Virus record (IMG/VR): IMGVR_UViG_3300025087_000338
Location: 1 to 20,376 of that record
Strand: one strand, 5' to 3'
Source: a virus
DNA: 20,376 nucleotides
The position numbers were made by a program, and so were the translations under genes. This document shows positions 5,791 through 11,761 of this stretch, piece by piece (positions within the stretch are counted from its first letter, which is position 1; each line of letters begins with the position of its first letter). The notes beneath the pieces were generated by a model. That model ran no database searches. It saw only the letters and a list, made by a program, of their open reading frames with translations, and had not been told where the DNA came from.

Positions 5791-6051
5791 CTATATACTA
5801 AAATCATCTTCTATCTTGTCGCTTGGGTATATATGTATTTTTATCCCGTCAAATTCCCATTCAAAGTCCTCTCCTTCTGATAGCTCCTCTACCTCGCTAT
5901 CATCGAAAGCAACCTGCATTTTATAATCATCTAAAAACACTAGAGTTTTTGAAAGGGCTTTCATGTATCCACGCCAGTACATGAGGTCGTATTCTGTTGC
6001 CTTGGGTTGTAACTCTGCGAACTTCATTTCCTTTTCAATTAGTTTTTTCAT
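5791..6051 (-). CDS. hypothetical acidic protein (86 aa)
   Basis: The first half is helical (KEMKFAELQPKATEYDLMYW, then KALSKTLVFLDDY) and the second half is acidic and strand-like (EELSEGEDFEWEFDGIKIHI). No cysteine motif or membrane segment is present and no family is recognised. It is the last gene of the run 7021-5791, before the promoter at 5744. The start has an AT-rich leader and no SD. Confidence 0.65.
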   Translation of the reverse strand: MKKLIEKEMKFAELQPKATEYDLMYWRGYMKALSKTLVFLDDYKMQVAFDDSEVEELSEGEDFEWEFDGIKIHIYPSDKIEDDFSI

Positions 6052-6068
6052 AGTCTTATTTGATTAGT

Positions 6069-6296
6069 TTAATATTTGTATGCAGGAAATGGCTTATCCT
6101 GTTCGTCGAGTCTAAAATCCCACACATCTAACATCTCCTCTAACGACATTTTTAAGATTGCCTCTCTATCTTGGCCTTCGATATCGTATTCGATATAGCT
6201 CAACATGTCGGTTCTAACAGCGTCGCGACTTGTGTAGTTGTATCCCGTGTCCGTGTATTCTCCCACTTGTTTATCAAAGACTGCGTAGTATTTCAT
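6069..6296 (-). CDS. hypothetical protein (75 aa)
   Basis: I chose the ATG at 6296 (MKYYAVFDKQVGEYTDTGYN) because it gives a typical small-protein beginning and follows an AT-rich leader like those of other genes here. An in-frame ATG at 6326 would add ten residues (MLNLIYKYNT) and overlap the preceding stop by 8 bases, and cannot be excluded. The protein has strand-like segments at its N-terminus and an acidic middle (EYDIEGQDREAILKMSLEEM). No family is recognised. Confidence 0.65.
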   Translation of the reverse strand: MKYYAVFDKQVGEYTDTGYNYTSRDAVRTDMLSYIEYDIEGQDREAILKMSLEEMLDVWDFRLDEQDKPFPAYKY

Positions 6297-6318
6297 AGTA
6301 TTATATTTATATATTAGA

Positions 6319-6513
6319 TTAAGCATTTATAAACTCAATGGCACTTTGTATTGTCTTGAAAGCTAGGTTGTACCCTTCGAATTTTTCGTCCCCATTCATT
6401 ACAGTTTTCGCGTATATGTCGTAGTGGTCGTTCGTATATCTCGAATGTCTTACTTGGTAAACCGTGTAGCATATAGGCGAATTCTGTTTTTTCAATTCAT
6501 AAAATACTCTCAT
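6319..6513 (-). CDS. hypothetical protein (64 aa)
   Basis: This is a small tyrosine-rich protein (MRVFYELKKQNSPICYTVYQ) with a probable beta-strand N-terminus and a final helix (FKTIQSAIEFINA). The strand-then-helix layout resembles many anonymous phage early proteins but no family can be named. It lies 18 bases downstream of the collagen-like membrane protein gene with an SD-less AT-rich leader. Confidence 0.6.
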   Translation of the reverse strand: MRVFYELKKQNSPICYTVYQVRHSRYTNDHYDIYAKTVMNGDEKFEGYNLAFKTIQSAIEFINA

Positions 6514-6531
6514 AATTAGTATTGATTTAAA

Positions 6532-6777
6532 TTATATTAAGCTAAGCAATAGACCCGCCAATGCAAATAATCCGTAGAAAAATATGCACAAGCCGAGTAC
6601 TGCCACAATAAACCCGACTACACCCATTCTGCAACTCTCCCTATCTGCTTTCATGTTGTTTCCTATTGTGTTTATGCCTGTAGCACCACTCATTCCAGTA
6701 GCTCCATTCATTCCGTTGTCGCCTATCGTTGTGGCTTCATATAGTCTATGTAAAAGACTTCCTCTGTTTATCTTCAT
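6532..6777 (-). CDS. small membrane protein with a collagen-like stretch (81 aa)
   Basis: Residues 19-34 read G-D-N-G-M-N-G-A-T-G-M-S-G-A-T-G, five G-x-y triplets with the GAT pattern also seen in the tail fibre at the right of the window. Residues about 52-81 are a strongly hydrophobic C-terminus (FIVAVLGLCIFFYGLFALAG) able to form one long or two short membrane helices. The layout suggests a soluble or surface-facing stem anchored by its tail. The triplet run is too short for a stable collagen helix on its own. Function unknown. Confidence 0.65.
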   Translation of the reverse strand: MKINRGSLLHRLYEATTIGDNGMNGATGMSGATGINTIGNNMKADRESCRMGVVGFIVAVLGLCIFFYGLFALAGLLLSLI

Positions 6778-6781
6778 AGTC

Positions 6782-6880
6782 TTAATGTAACAATTTAATT
6801 ACCAATCTATTTCCCATGTCATACACTGCCATATATTTCTTTTTGGGTAAATATGTCCTAGGGTCTATTTTCAATCTCAT
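6782..6880 (-). CDS. 32-aa basic protein candidate
   Basis: The frame reads MRLKIDPRTYLPKKKYMAVY and continues to a hydrophobic end (LVIKLLH). It starts three bases after the stop of the 45-aa gene and stops a few bases before the next gene, filling the interval exactly. No SD is present, as for most neighbours. Too short for a family call. Confidence 0.45.
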   Translation of the reverse strand: MRLKIDPRTYLPKKKYMAVYDMGNRLVIKLLH

Positions 6881-6883
6881 ATA

Positions 6884-7021
6884 TTATTTCAATATAAGCT
6901 TAGATAAGTCCCCACCCGATATCATTGCTTCATCATTTGTTAAATCTACCATGATTAGAACTCCGCCAATTAGCTCTGCTAATTTCCCTGGATTCATACC
7001 ATTAAGTTTAATTGTATTCAT
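6884..7021 (-). CDS. 45-aa hypothetical protein
   Basis: The product begins MNTIKLNGMNPGKLAELIGG and has a hydrophobic centre (ELIGGVLIMVDL) and a short C-terminal helix. It is the first complete gene downstream of the predicted transcription start of the promoter at 7129-7157, about 100 bases away. The intervening leader includes a TAGGG/CCCTA hairpin around 7065-7085. Function unknown. Confidence 0.5.
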   Translation of the reverse strand: MNTIKLNGMNPGKLAELIGGVLIMVDLTNDEAMISGGDLSKLILK

Positions 7022-7023
7022 AG

Positions 7024-7251
7024 CTATAAATATAAAAACTTAAGTACATATTGAGGTAGTATCGGGTAGGGCGTTATCCCTAAAAAGGTGCCGTTTATCC
7101 TGCTACCCTTTACTATCTTACTATAAATAGTATATAGCTTTGTTAGATAATTGTCAAGTGATATGTATGTACTACTAATATGTTCTAGTGTTATGTTATA
7201 GGTATATTTCCCGCCGATTTGCCTTGCTATATGAGGTGCAATCATACCCAT
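7024..7251 (-). CDS. doubtful hypothetical protein (75 aa)
   Basis: The frame is open from an ATG at 7251 (MGMIAPHIARQIGGKYTYNI) and ends two bases before the 45-aa gene, which favours a gene. Against it, a near-perfect leftward promoter (7129-7157) lies inside it, its tyrosine/leucine/isoleucine-rich composition is what AT-rich non-coding sequence gives, and its upstream neighbour is non-coding. It may be the leader of the downstream operon. Confidence 0.35.
   Translation of the reverse strand: MGMIAPHIARQIGGKYTYNITLEHISSTYISLDNYLTKLYTIYSKIVKGSRINGTFLGITPYPILPQYVLKFLYL
7129..7157 (-). promoter_or_regulatory. strong sigma70-type leftward promoter
   Basis: On the minus strand a perfect TTGACA (7152-7157), a 17-base spacer and TATACT (7129-7134, five of six consensus bases). 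The start is expected near 7122. It probably drives the leftward early genes from 7021 on. Confidence 0.7.
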
Positions 7252-7850
7252 ATAGTTATATCGTACGTTAGAGGGGTTGTTAGGGCTTCGCCTAATGTTG
7301 ATATATCGGGCTTTGTTGAATAGGTTGTGCTGCTACTCGCCGATTAGTACCCTGCTACATATTAGCCTACTCTTACATATGAGGACATATAGCGTATACA
7401 ACCAACAGGCTTTCAGGGTGTAAATCCTGCTCGTTTACTATTCCCGCCGAGTTTACCCCGCTCCCTGTTTATCTACTAACAATCATTATAGAGAGTTGTA
7501 GTGTGTTCGTTACCATAGGTTGTACAGGTTACCAGTTGTATATCATCTTACGAATCCGCCGAATAGTTCCTTAAACCGCCACAATTAGCCAATAAACGGC
7601 TCTAGAGATACTAGAATAAGCCCGAATATATACCCTGCTTACTGATACGAGTTAGCATAAAGTATAGTACCCGCCTACCAGGTGGCCCGCCCCGCCTGTA
7701 GGTGACCAATAGGGGGTAGGGGTGGAACTCATAGGAGGTAGGGGGCCTGAAAATGACGGTGTAGTAAAAGAAAGAAGGGGGTACCCCTCACTCCCAAATA
7801 TATGGAAAGGTAGAAACGCACAAAGGTAGCCCCAGATAGCTGCAGTAAGT
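7252..7850. other. divergent intergenic region, G-rich tracts and hairpins
   Basis: About 600 bases between the leftward and rightward units hold no convincing gene. Visible features are: a TTAGG/CCTAA hairpin at 7279-7294; CGCCGA at 7338-7343, 7445-7450 and 7557-7562 (plus 7212-7217 just outside); an 11-bp hairpin at 7674-7702; a G-rich plus strand at about 7711-7785 with runs of four to five G; and a GGGGTACCCC palindrome at 7778-7787. A 14-base sequence at 7475-7488 equals the joined flanks of leader elements A and B. Such regions often hold control sites or an origin; neither can be shown here. Confidence 0.5.
7674..7702. other. stable GC-rich stem-loop
   Basis: CCTACCAGGTGG pairs with CCGCCTGTAGG across a six-base loop: eleven base pairs with one bulged C and one G-U (on the plus strand). 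There is no T-run on either side, so it is not a standard intrinsic terminator. It may be an RNA structure or a protein-binding site between the divergent units. Confidence 0.5.
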
Positions 7851-7879
7851 TTGATTTAGTCGTGCTTAGTTGGTATAAT
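7851..7879 (+). promoter_or_regulatory. strong sigma70-type rightward early promoter
   Basis: TTGATT (7851-7856), a 17-base spacer and a perfect TATAAT (7874-7879) with TG one base upstream (extended -10). The start is expected near 7886. An AGGAG (7898-7902) and GAGGAG follow just before the ATG at 7907. Confidence 0.85.
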
Positions 7880-7906
7880 AGGGCAATAAAATAAGTAGGA
7901 GAGGAG

Positions 7907-8194
7907 ATGAAGAACACTATTCGGGTTAAAAGGCTTGTTAGCGAGACAAAAATAACCTGTGACTTGTGTGGAAAGCATGGTGGTTCGTTGCAACTGCTTT
8001 ATGATAGTTATGGATATGGTTCAGATGTTTATTCGGTTGAGCTGTGCGATGAATGTATCAAAAAGGTTCTTTTTGGTGCATTATACGACGCCGATATACA
8101 GATATATAAAGAGGAAATTATCGAGGGTGATGGTTTTGGCAGAGAGCCTATGATGAGAGATGATATAGTTAAGTTAATTCGAGAGACAAAATGA
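7907..8194 (+). CDS. zinc-knuckle protein, first rightward early gene (95 aa)
   Basis: The protein contains C18-D-L-C21-G and C47-D-E-C50, spaced like a small treble-clef or zinc ribbon, between strand-forming segments (KRLVSETKITC, DVYSVELC). The C-terminus is acidic then helical (MMRDDIVKLIRETK). It has the best SD in the window and lies directly behind the rightward promoter, so it is expected to be made early and strongly. Its TGA overlaps the start of the next gene. No family is recognised; a small host-directed or regulatory protein is plausible. Confidence 0.75.
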   Translation: MKNTIRVKRLVSETKITCDLCGKHGGSLQLLYDSYGYGSDVYSVELCDECIKKVLFGALYDADIQIYKEEIIEGDGFGREPMMRDDIVKLIRETK

Positions 8195-8760
8195 AGAAAG
8201 TAATGTTGACTGTACCAGAAGATATTTATGAGTTACTGGTGAGGGCTAGTGGGGAGAGTATGAGGCCTATTGCGACGGAGGCGTTGTATAGAATAAAGGA
8301 GGGGTTAGAGGTTCCTGTGGAGTTAGGTGGTGAGAAGAGGATAACAATAACAATCCTGGATAGTGTCTATGAGATGCTTGAGAAGGACAGGGGTACGAAT
8401 TCTCGAAGTGCTTGGATACAGTATCTGATTTTGGTAGGTGGTAAGGAAGAGATAGTGGGACCTAAGAGGGGGTTGGCGGAGATACAGGACAACCGTTCAA
8501 AGAGGGCACAGTTGTATAAGGAAGTAGGTACCATCCCAGATGAAAATAATGAAAAAACGAAGGGTACACAACCTATTGAGGACTATTCAGAGATAATTGA
8601 AGAGATAAACAAGGTCAATGGGGAGGGGTATAATGTGGAACCTAGTGATACTCAGAGGATAAAGGAGATGTGTAAGGAGAAGGGTGTCCAGTATAACAAC
8701 TATAAGAAGACACTAGATAAAAAGGTTAATGGGGAGTGGGTGGTTGTGGCGAGAATATGA
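8191..8760 (+). CDS. putative tandem ribbon-helix-helix regulator (189 aa)
   Basis: Two stretches each look like a ribbon-helix-helix unit. The first is residues 1-38 (strand KKVMLTVP, helix EDIYELLVRAS, helix RPIATEALYRIKEGL). The second is residues 48-85 (strand KRITITIL, helix DSVYEMLEKD, helix SRSAWIQYLILVG). One polypeptide would then supply both halves of the usual RHH dimer. Residues 90-189 are charged and linker-like, ending in a small helix-strand segment (VQYNNYKKTLDKKVNGEWVV). The gene overlaps both neighbours by four bases (ATGA). Position next to the divergent promoters suggests a transcriptional regulator; the operator is not identified. Assignment rests on pattern only. Confidence 0.6.
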   Translation: MKKVMLTVPEDIYELLVRASGESMRPIATEALYRIKEGLEVPVELGGEKRITITILDSVYEMLEKDRGTNSRSAWIQYLILVGGKEEIVGPKRGLAEIQDNRSKRAQLYKEVGTIPDENNEKTKGTQPIEDYSEIIEEINKVNGEGYNVEPSDTQRIKEMCKEKGVQYNNYKKTLDKKVNGEWVVVARI

Positions 8761-8948
8761 GAACACCCCATACCTCAACATACCAGGGCAAAATGGTGGG
8801 GGTTAAGCTAAGAAGTGGGGAGGTGATTAAGGGGAAGTTCTACGGTAAAAAACGGGATTATATTTTACTGGGTTTGAGTGTTGAGGATAGGGTTAAGATT
8901 TTGAAAAAGGACATGGCTACATTTATGATTATAAAAGGAGAACAATGA
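8757..8948 (+). CDS. Sm/Hfq-like small protein (63 aa)
   Basis: From the ATGA-overlap start at 8757, residues 11-60 follow the Sm fold pattern: G-K-M-V-G-V-K-L (strand 1), R-S-G-E-V-I-K-G-K-F (strand 2, the L-x-x-G-x-x-x-x-G signature), K-R-D-Y-I-L-L (strand 3), RVKILKKDMATFMII (strands 4-5). Hfq and bacterial or archaeal Sm proteins form rings that bind U/A-rich RNA. The protein lacks a clear N-terminal helix and the Hfq YKHAI motif, where it has LKKDMATFMI. An upstream in-frame ATG (8736) lies inside the previous gene and is less likely. The alternative is another small beta-barrel (for example Tudor- or SH3-like). Confidence 0.5.
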   Translation: MRTPHTSTYQGKMVGVKLRSGEVIKGKFYGKKRDYILLGLSVEDRVKILKKDMATFMIIKGEQ

Positions 8949-9073
8949 TAATTATACTTTTGGTGATTTGTGGAGTGAGTGCTTTGCTGGGCGTTCCATT
9001 CTGGACAGCCCTGCTTATCATATTCATAGCGATATTTATTTTAGGGACCATTGAGGGTATACGAAGCCAATGA
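8945..9073 (+). CDS. 42-aa double-span membrane protein
   Basis: The frame begins MIIILLVICGVSALLGVPFW and continues with a second hydrophobic run (TALLIIFIAIFILG), then a short polar tail (TIEGIRSQ). Two membrane helices separated by a proline are likely. A strong AAAGGAGAA SD lies upstream, and both ends overlap neighbours by ATGA. Short hydrophobic proteins in early operons can act on the membrane or on superinfection; nothing here decides. Confidence 0.65.
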   Translation: MIIILLVICGVSALLGVPFWTALLIIFIAIFILGTIEGIRSQ

Positions 9074-9279
9074 GAAGATACACCATAACAATTGACGCAC
9101 AGTTTGGAAATGAATCTCAAGAGGAAAAGGGTATTGGAATGCTTAAAATCATGCTAAATGCTTGGGCTATTCACACCCACAACGCCCATAAGGGAAATAT
9201 GGTTAAATACTCCATGAAAGATAAGGGGCTCAAAAAGGAGCTCAGGGTAAAGGACGAGAAGGGGTACCATACACTGTAA
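9070..9279 (+). CDS. hypothetical basic protein (69 aa)
   Basis: Residues 1-10 form a strand (MRRYTITIDA), residues 18-38 a helix (EEKGIGMLKIMLNAWAIHTH), and the remainder is lysine-rich and strand-like (ELRVKDEKGYHTL). This alpha/beta pattern is common in small phage proteins but no family is recognised. It is the last gene of the ATGA-linked early run, and the only one ending in TAA. Confidence 0.65.
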   Translation: MRRYTITIDAQFGNESQEEKGIGMLKIMLNAWAIHTHNAHKGNMVKYSMKDKGLKKELRVKDEKGYHTL

Positions 9280-9296
9280 TTAAAAAGTGATATAAT
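9268..9296 (+). promoter_or_regulatory. possible rightward promoter before the packaging genes
   Basis: A perfect TATAAT (9291-9296) has an extended -10 TG (TGATATAAT) and a weak -35, CATACA (9268-9273), 17 bases upstream. The expected start is near 9303, which is past the GTG start of the next frame, so translation from this transcript would need the ATG at 9351. Confidence 0.5.
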
Positions 9297-9617
9297 GTGC
9301 CATGGGATGTAAGAGAAAAGGTAAGAAAAAATAATTTAGCTACTGCCAAGATGCTAACCCAGTGGAGATACAAAATTCAAAAATCGTTTGCCAGACAAGG
9401 TGAAGATATCTTCGACGGAGAAGAGTTGCAGAGAATCATTCACACAAAACCACGCCCAAAAAGATTGTTTCTTTACAAACCCTCAAAGAAAAAGGTAGAC
9501 TATGTAGATTATACAGGAGAAACTCCGCTTGGAGAAATGGAGATAGGTTTTTTCACCTGTAAGTTAGAGTTGTTAGGGTATATTAAATTCGTTGGTAGAA
9601 GAATTTGCAATGAATGA
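9297..9617 (+). CDS. hypothetical basic protein (106 aa)
   Basis: The protein is basic, with a helical N-terminal half (VREKVRKNNLATAKMLTQW) and a lysine-rich linker (TKPRPKRLFLYKPSKKK) leading to strands (GEMEIGFFTCKLEL). The start is uncertain: a GTG at 9297 or the ATG at 9351; a TGA stop at about 9287 prevents any earlier start. Its TGA overlaps the TerS-like ATG. It sits just before the terminase genes, where a DNA-binding packaging or HNH-like protein could occur, but no nuclease motif is present. Confidence 0.6.
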   Translation: MPWDVREKVRKNNLATAKMLTQWRYKIQKSFARQGEDIFDGEELQRIIHTKPRPKRLFLYKPSKKKVDYVDYTGETPLGEMEIGFFTCKLELLGYIKFVGRRICNE

Positions 9618-10080
9618 ACAATTAACTAAAAAGATTGACGCCTACAAGACAAGTGCAGGACTTTCAAAGTGGGACGACAAAAGTATTTCACGCGAATGTA
9701 AAAGATTACAGGACAAACTTAGCATTGTCCGTATTGAGCCCAAGGAATATAAAATGCTCCGTAAGATTGCCGAAGGACTGAAGGTTGAAGAGAAGGTGGA
9801 TTTGAGTGCCGCTGCAAGATGGGCAGGATACCCTGAGTGGAAGGTCAAACATCCAGAGACTATGATTCTAAGAAACATTCCTAACTCTCTGTTTAATGAG
9901 TTGGTTGGGATTAACAGAAATGAAATTGAAATGGAGCTGGTTAAAGTTATGAAACAAGACGAGAATCTAGCAGCCAAGAACAAGGCTATTGAAATGGGAC
10001 TTCGAGTTACAGGAATGATGGAACCAGAGAAGGGAAATCAAGTCAATATAATAAATGGTGGAATAGGAGTAGCAGATTAA
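9610..10080 (+). CDS. terS: terminase small subunit (putative)
   Basis: The 156-residue product from ATG 9610 has helical N-terminal regions, then a helix-turn-helix-like segment (residues 74-90, LSAAARWAGYPEWKVKH) and the C-terminal pattern seen in small terminases (AAKNKAIEMGLRVTGMMEPE followed by QVNIINGG). TerS recognises phage DNA and delivers it to TerL. A GTG at 9592 would add six residues but the ATG overlaps the previous stop tightly. The TAA stop shares its last base with the next gene's ATG. Position two genes before TerL supports the call. Confidence 0.65.
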   Translation: MNEQLTKKIDAYKTSAGLSKWDDKSISRECKRLQDKLSIVRIEPKEYKMLRKIAEGLKVEEKVDLSAAARWAGYPEWKVKHPETMILRNIPNSLFNELVGINRNEIEMELVKVMKQDENLAAKNKAIEMGLRVTGMMEPEKGNQVNIINGGIGVAD

Positions 10081-10328
10081 TGGGAAAGAAAAGAACCTAT
10101 ACAATAACGGAAGCCGTTAGAAACCCAAGTCATTTTACTAAGGATGTTCCATTTGACATTACAAATAACGGACAGATAGTGGCAACAGTTATAAGTCCAA
10201 AGGGTGCCAACTGGTATGTGTGCGAGAATTGTGGTGAGAATACCCAGAATATTATTGATTACCAGGACGATAAACTAGAGTGGCATAAGTTAATATTATG
10301 TGATAAGTGTGGTGAAGAATTACTATAA
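10080..10328 (+). CDS. Phd/YefM-like N-terminus with zinc ribbon (82 aa)
   Basis: Residues 7-41 read like the core of Phd/YefM-type antitoxins (T-I-T-E-A-V-R-N, then DITNNGQIVATVISP), the region that in that family forms the DNA-binding dimer. Residues 48-77 hold C48-E-N-C51-G and C74-D-K-C77-G, a zinc ribbon in place of the toxin-binding tail. No toxin gene is seen beside it. It lies between the terminase subunits, overlapping the first by one base. A role in controlling or assisting packaging is possible; the antitoxin resemblance may reflect only the DNA-binding fold. Confidence 0.5.
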   Translation: MGKKRTYTITEAVRNPSHFTKDVPFDITNNGQIVATVISPKGANWYVCENCGENTQNIIDYQDDKLEWHKLILCDKCGEELL

Positions 10329-10340
10329 GTAAAAATATAA

Positions 10341-11744
10341 ATGGAAAATCATACAATAAGTACAGATGACCTAAAGATTTCTTTTGATGGCAAGGTTGTT
10401 TACGACCCACTGCCACAACAGAGGAAGTTTCACTTGTCTCCTAAAAAATACAGATTACTAGGAGGAGCTGTAGGTGGAGGTAAAACTGCAGCACTGAAAG
10501 CTGAGGCTATAATGAGAAGCTGTAAATATGATTTTCCTTTGACTGGTGCAATATTTAGAAGAAGTTTCCCAGAGCTGGAATCAACTGTCATTAGGGGAAT
10601 GTTGGATATGTTACCAAGCTGGTTTTATAAGTATAATCAAAGCTCCCACACAATGACACTTAAGAATGGAAGTATCATAGAGTTTTGTTATGCAGAGAGT
10701 GACGCAGACGTTATTCGATATCAGTCCCGAGAGTGGGATTGGCTAGGCCTTGATGAAATGACCCACTTCTCAGAATATCAATTTTCATATCTAGGTTCTC
10801 GTGTAAGAACCACTAAGCCGATAAACACAAAAATATTCGGTGGTACCAATCCAGGGGGAAGAGGACATAATTGGGTTAAAGAAAGATTTATTACTAAGTC
10901 CTGTAGTAATCCAGCATATAATTCTCAAGAATATGATTTTATACCTGCTGGTATTAGAGACAATCCTTACTTGATGACTAACAACCCAGATTACATTAGT
11001 CAGCTTGAGATGTTGCCCGAACTAGAAAGAAAGGCGCTATTAGAAGGGGATTGGAACTTGTTTGCAGGAATGTTTTTCACAGAGTGGGACCCTACTCGAC
11101 ATATTGTAGACGACTTTGAAGTACCAGAAGAATGGAGACTTATTTTAGGTTGGGATGATGGAACTAGGGAGTGGAGGTCAGTACACTTATACGCAGTTGA
11201 TAACGACCAGAGGGTTTGGTGTGTTTGGGAATACTACCAAAAAGAAGAAGACCTCGGTGTCGCTGCAGAGAATATAAAAAGACAGCTTCAAGATTTAGGA
11301 TACTGGGATAGGATTTATAAGTTGGTGGTAGACCCCTCAATGAAGCGAACTGACAGCCAAACTGGATTATCAAGTACTTCCGTATTAGAGGGTTTGGGAT
11401 ATGGGTTTAAGATTGGTGAAGTTGAGTTGGGAAATAATGATAGGGTAGAGGGCTGGAGAATAATGAAGAGTTACTTGTCACACAAACCCTACGAGGAGCC
11501 AATGATGAAATACTTCAGGAGTTGTGATAATATAATTAGAACTATACCGCAATTGATATACTATCAATCAAGGTCTGGTAATGTGAGTAAGAAGGAAGAC
11601 TTAGATAGTTCGCAAGAGGACCATTGTGTCGACGAAAATCGCTATACACTGGTCTCTTTAGATAGACTTCCATCGAGATTTGAAAGCAGTAATTCCTTTA
11701 AGGTTAAGAAGAGGGATTATCGCCCAAGGTCTGGTTATAAATAA
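10341..11744 (+). CDS. terL: terminase large subunit
   Basis: This 467-residue packaging motor has a Walker A at residues 41-49 (GGAVGGGKT), Walker B with the catalytic acid at 135-139 (LGLDE), and a coupling motif at 166-171 (FGGTNPG region). The C-terminal nuclease has candidate metal-binding aspartates at D272/D273, D331 (VVDPS) and the aspartate in HCVDENRY near residue 434. It cuts concatemers and pumps DNA into the prohead through the portal. The start follows an AT-rich leader (AAAAATATAA) without SD; the same ten bases precede the portal gene. Length is normal for TerL. Confidence 0.95.
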   Translation: MENHTISTDDLKISFDGKVVYDPLPQQRKFHLSPKKYRLLGGAVGGGKTAALKAEAIMRSCKYDFPLTGAIFRRSFPELESTVIRGMLDMLPSWFYKYNQSSHTMTLKNGSIIEFCYAESDADVIRYQSREWDWLGLDEMTHFSEYQFSYLGSRVRTTKPINTKIFGGTNPGGRGHNWVKERFITKSCSNPAYNSQEYDFIPAGIRDNPYLMTNNPDYISQLEMLPELERKALLEGDWNLFAGMFFTEWDPTRHIVDDFEVPEEWRLILGWDDGTREWRSVHLYAVDNDQRVWCVWEYYQKEEDLGVAAENIKRQLQDLGYWDRIYKLVVDPSMKRTDSQTGLSSTSVLEGLGYGFKIGEVELGNNDRVEGWRIMKSYLSHKPYEEPMMKYFRSCDNIIRTIPQLIYYQSRSGNVSKKEDLDSSQEDHCVDENRYTLVSLDRLPSRFESSNSFKVKKRDYRPRSGYK

Positions 11745-11757
11745 TTTTATTAAGTAG
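11740..11757 (+). repeat. 18-base leader motif shared with 5269-5286
   Basis: AATAATTTTATTAAGTAG occurs here, four bases before the ATG at 11762, and on the minus strand at 5269-5286, four bases before the ATG at 5264. Shorter relatives precede 14964 (TTAAGTAGTAG) and 1235 (ATAATTTTATT). It replaces an SD in these leaders. Confidence 0.7.
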
Positions 11758-11761
11758 TAGC

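Noticed and set aside
7729-7917. Minus-strand 62-aa ORF across the rightward promoter
   Set aside because: It overlaps a strong opposing promoter and a G-rich non-coding tract; its composition is an artefact.
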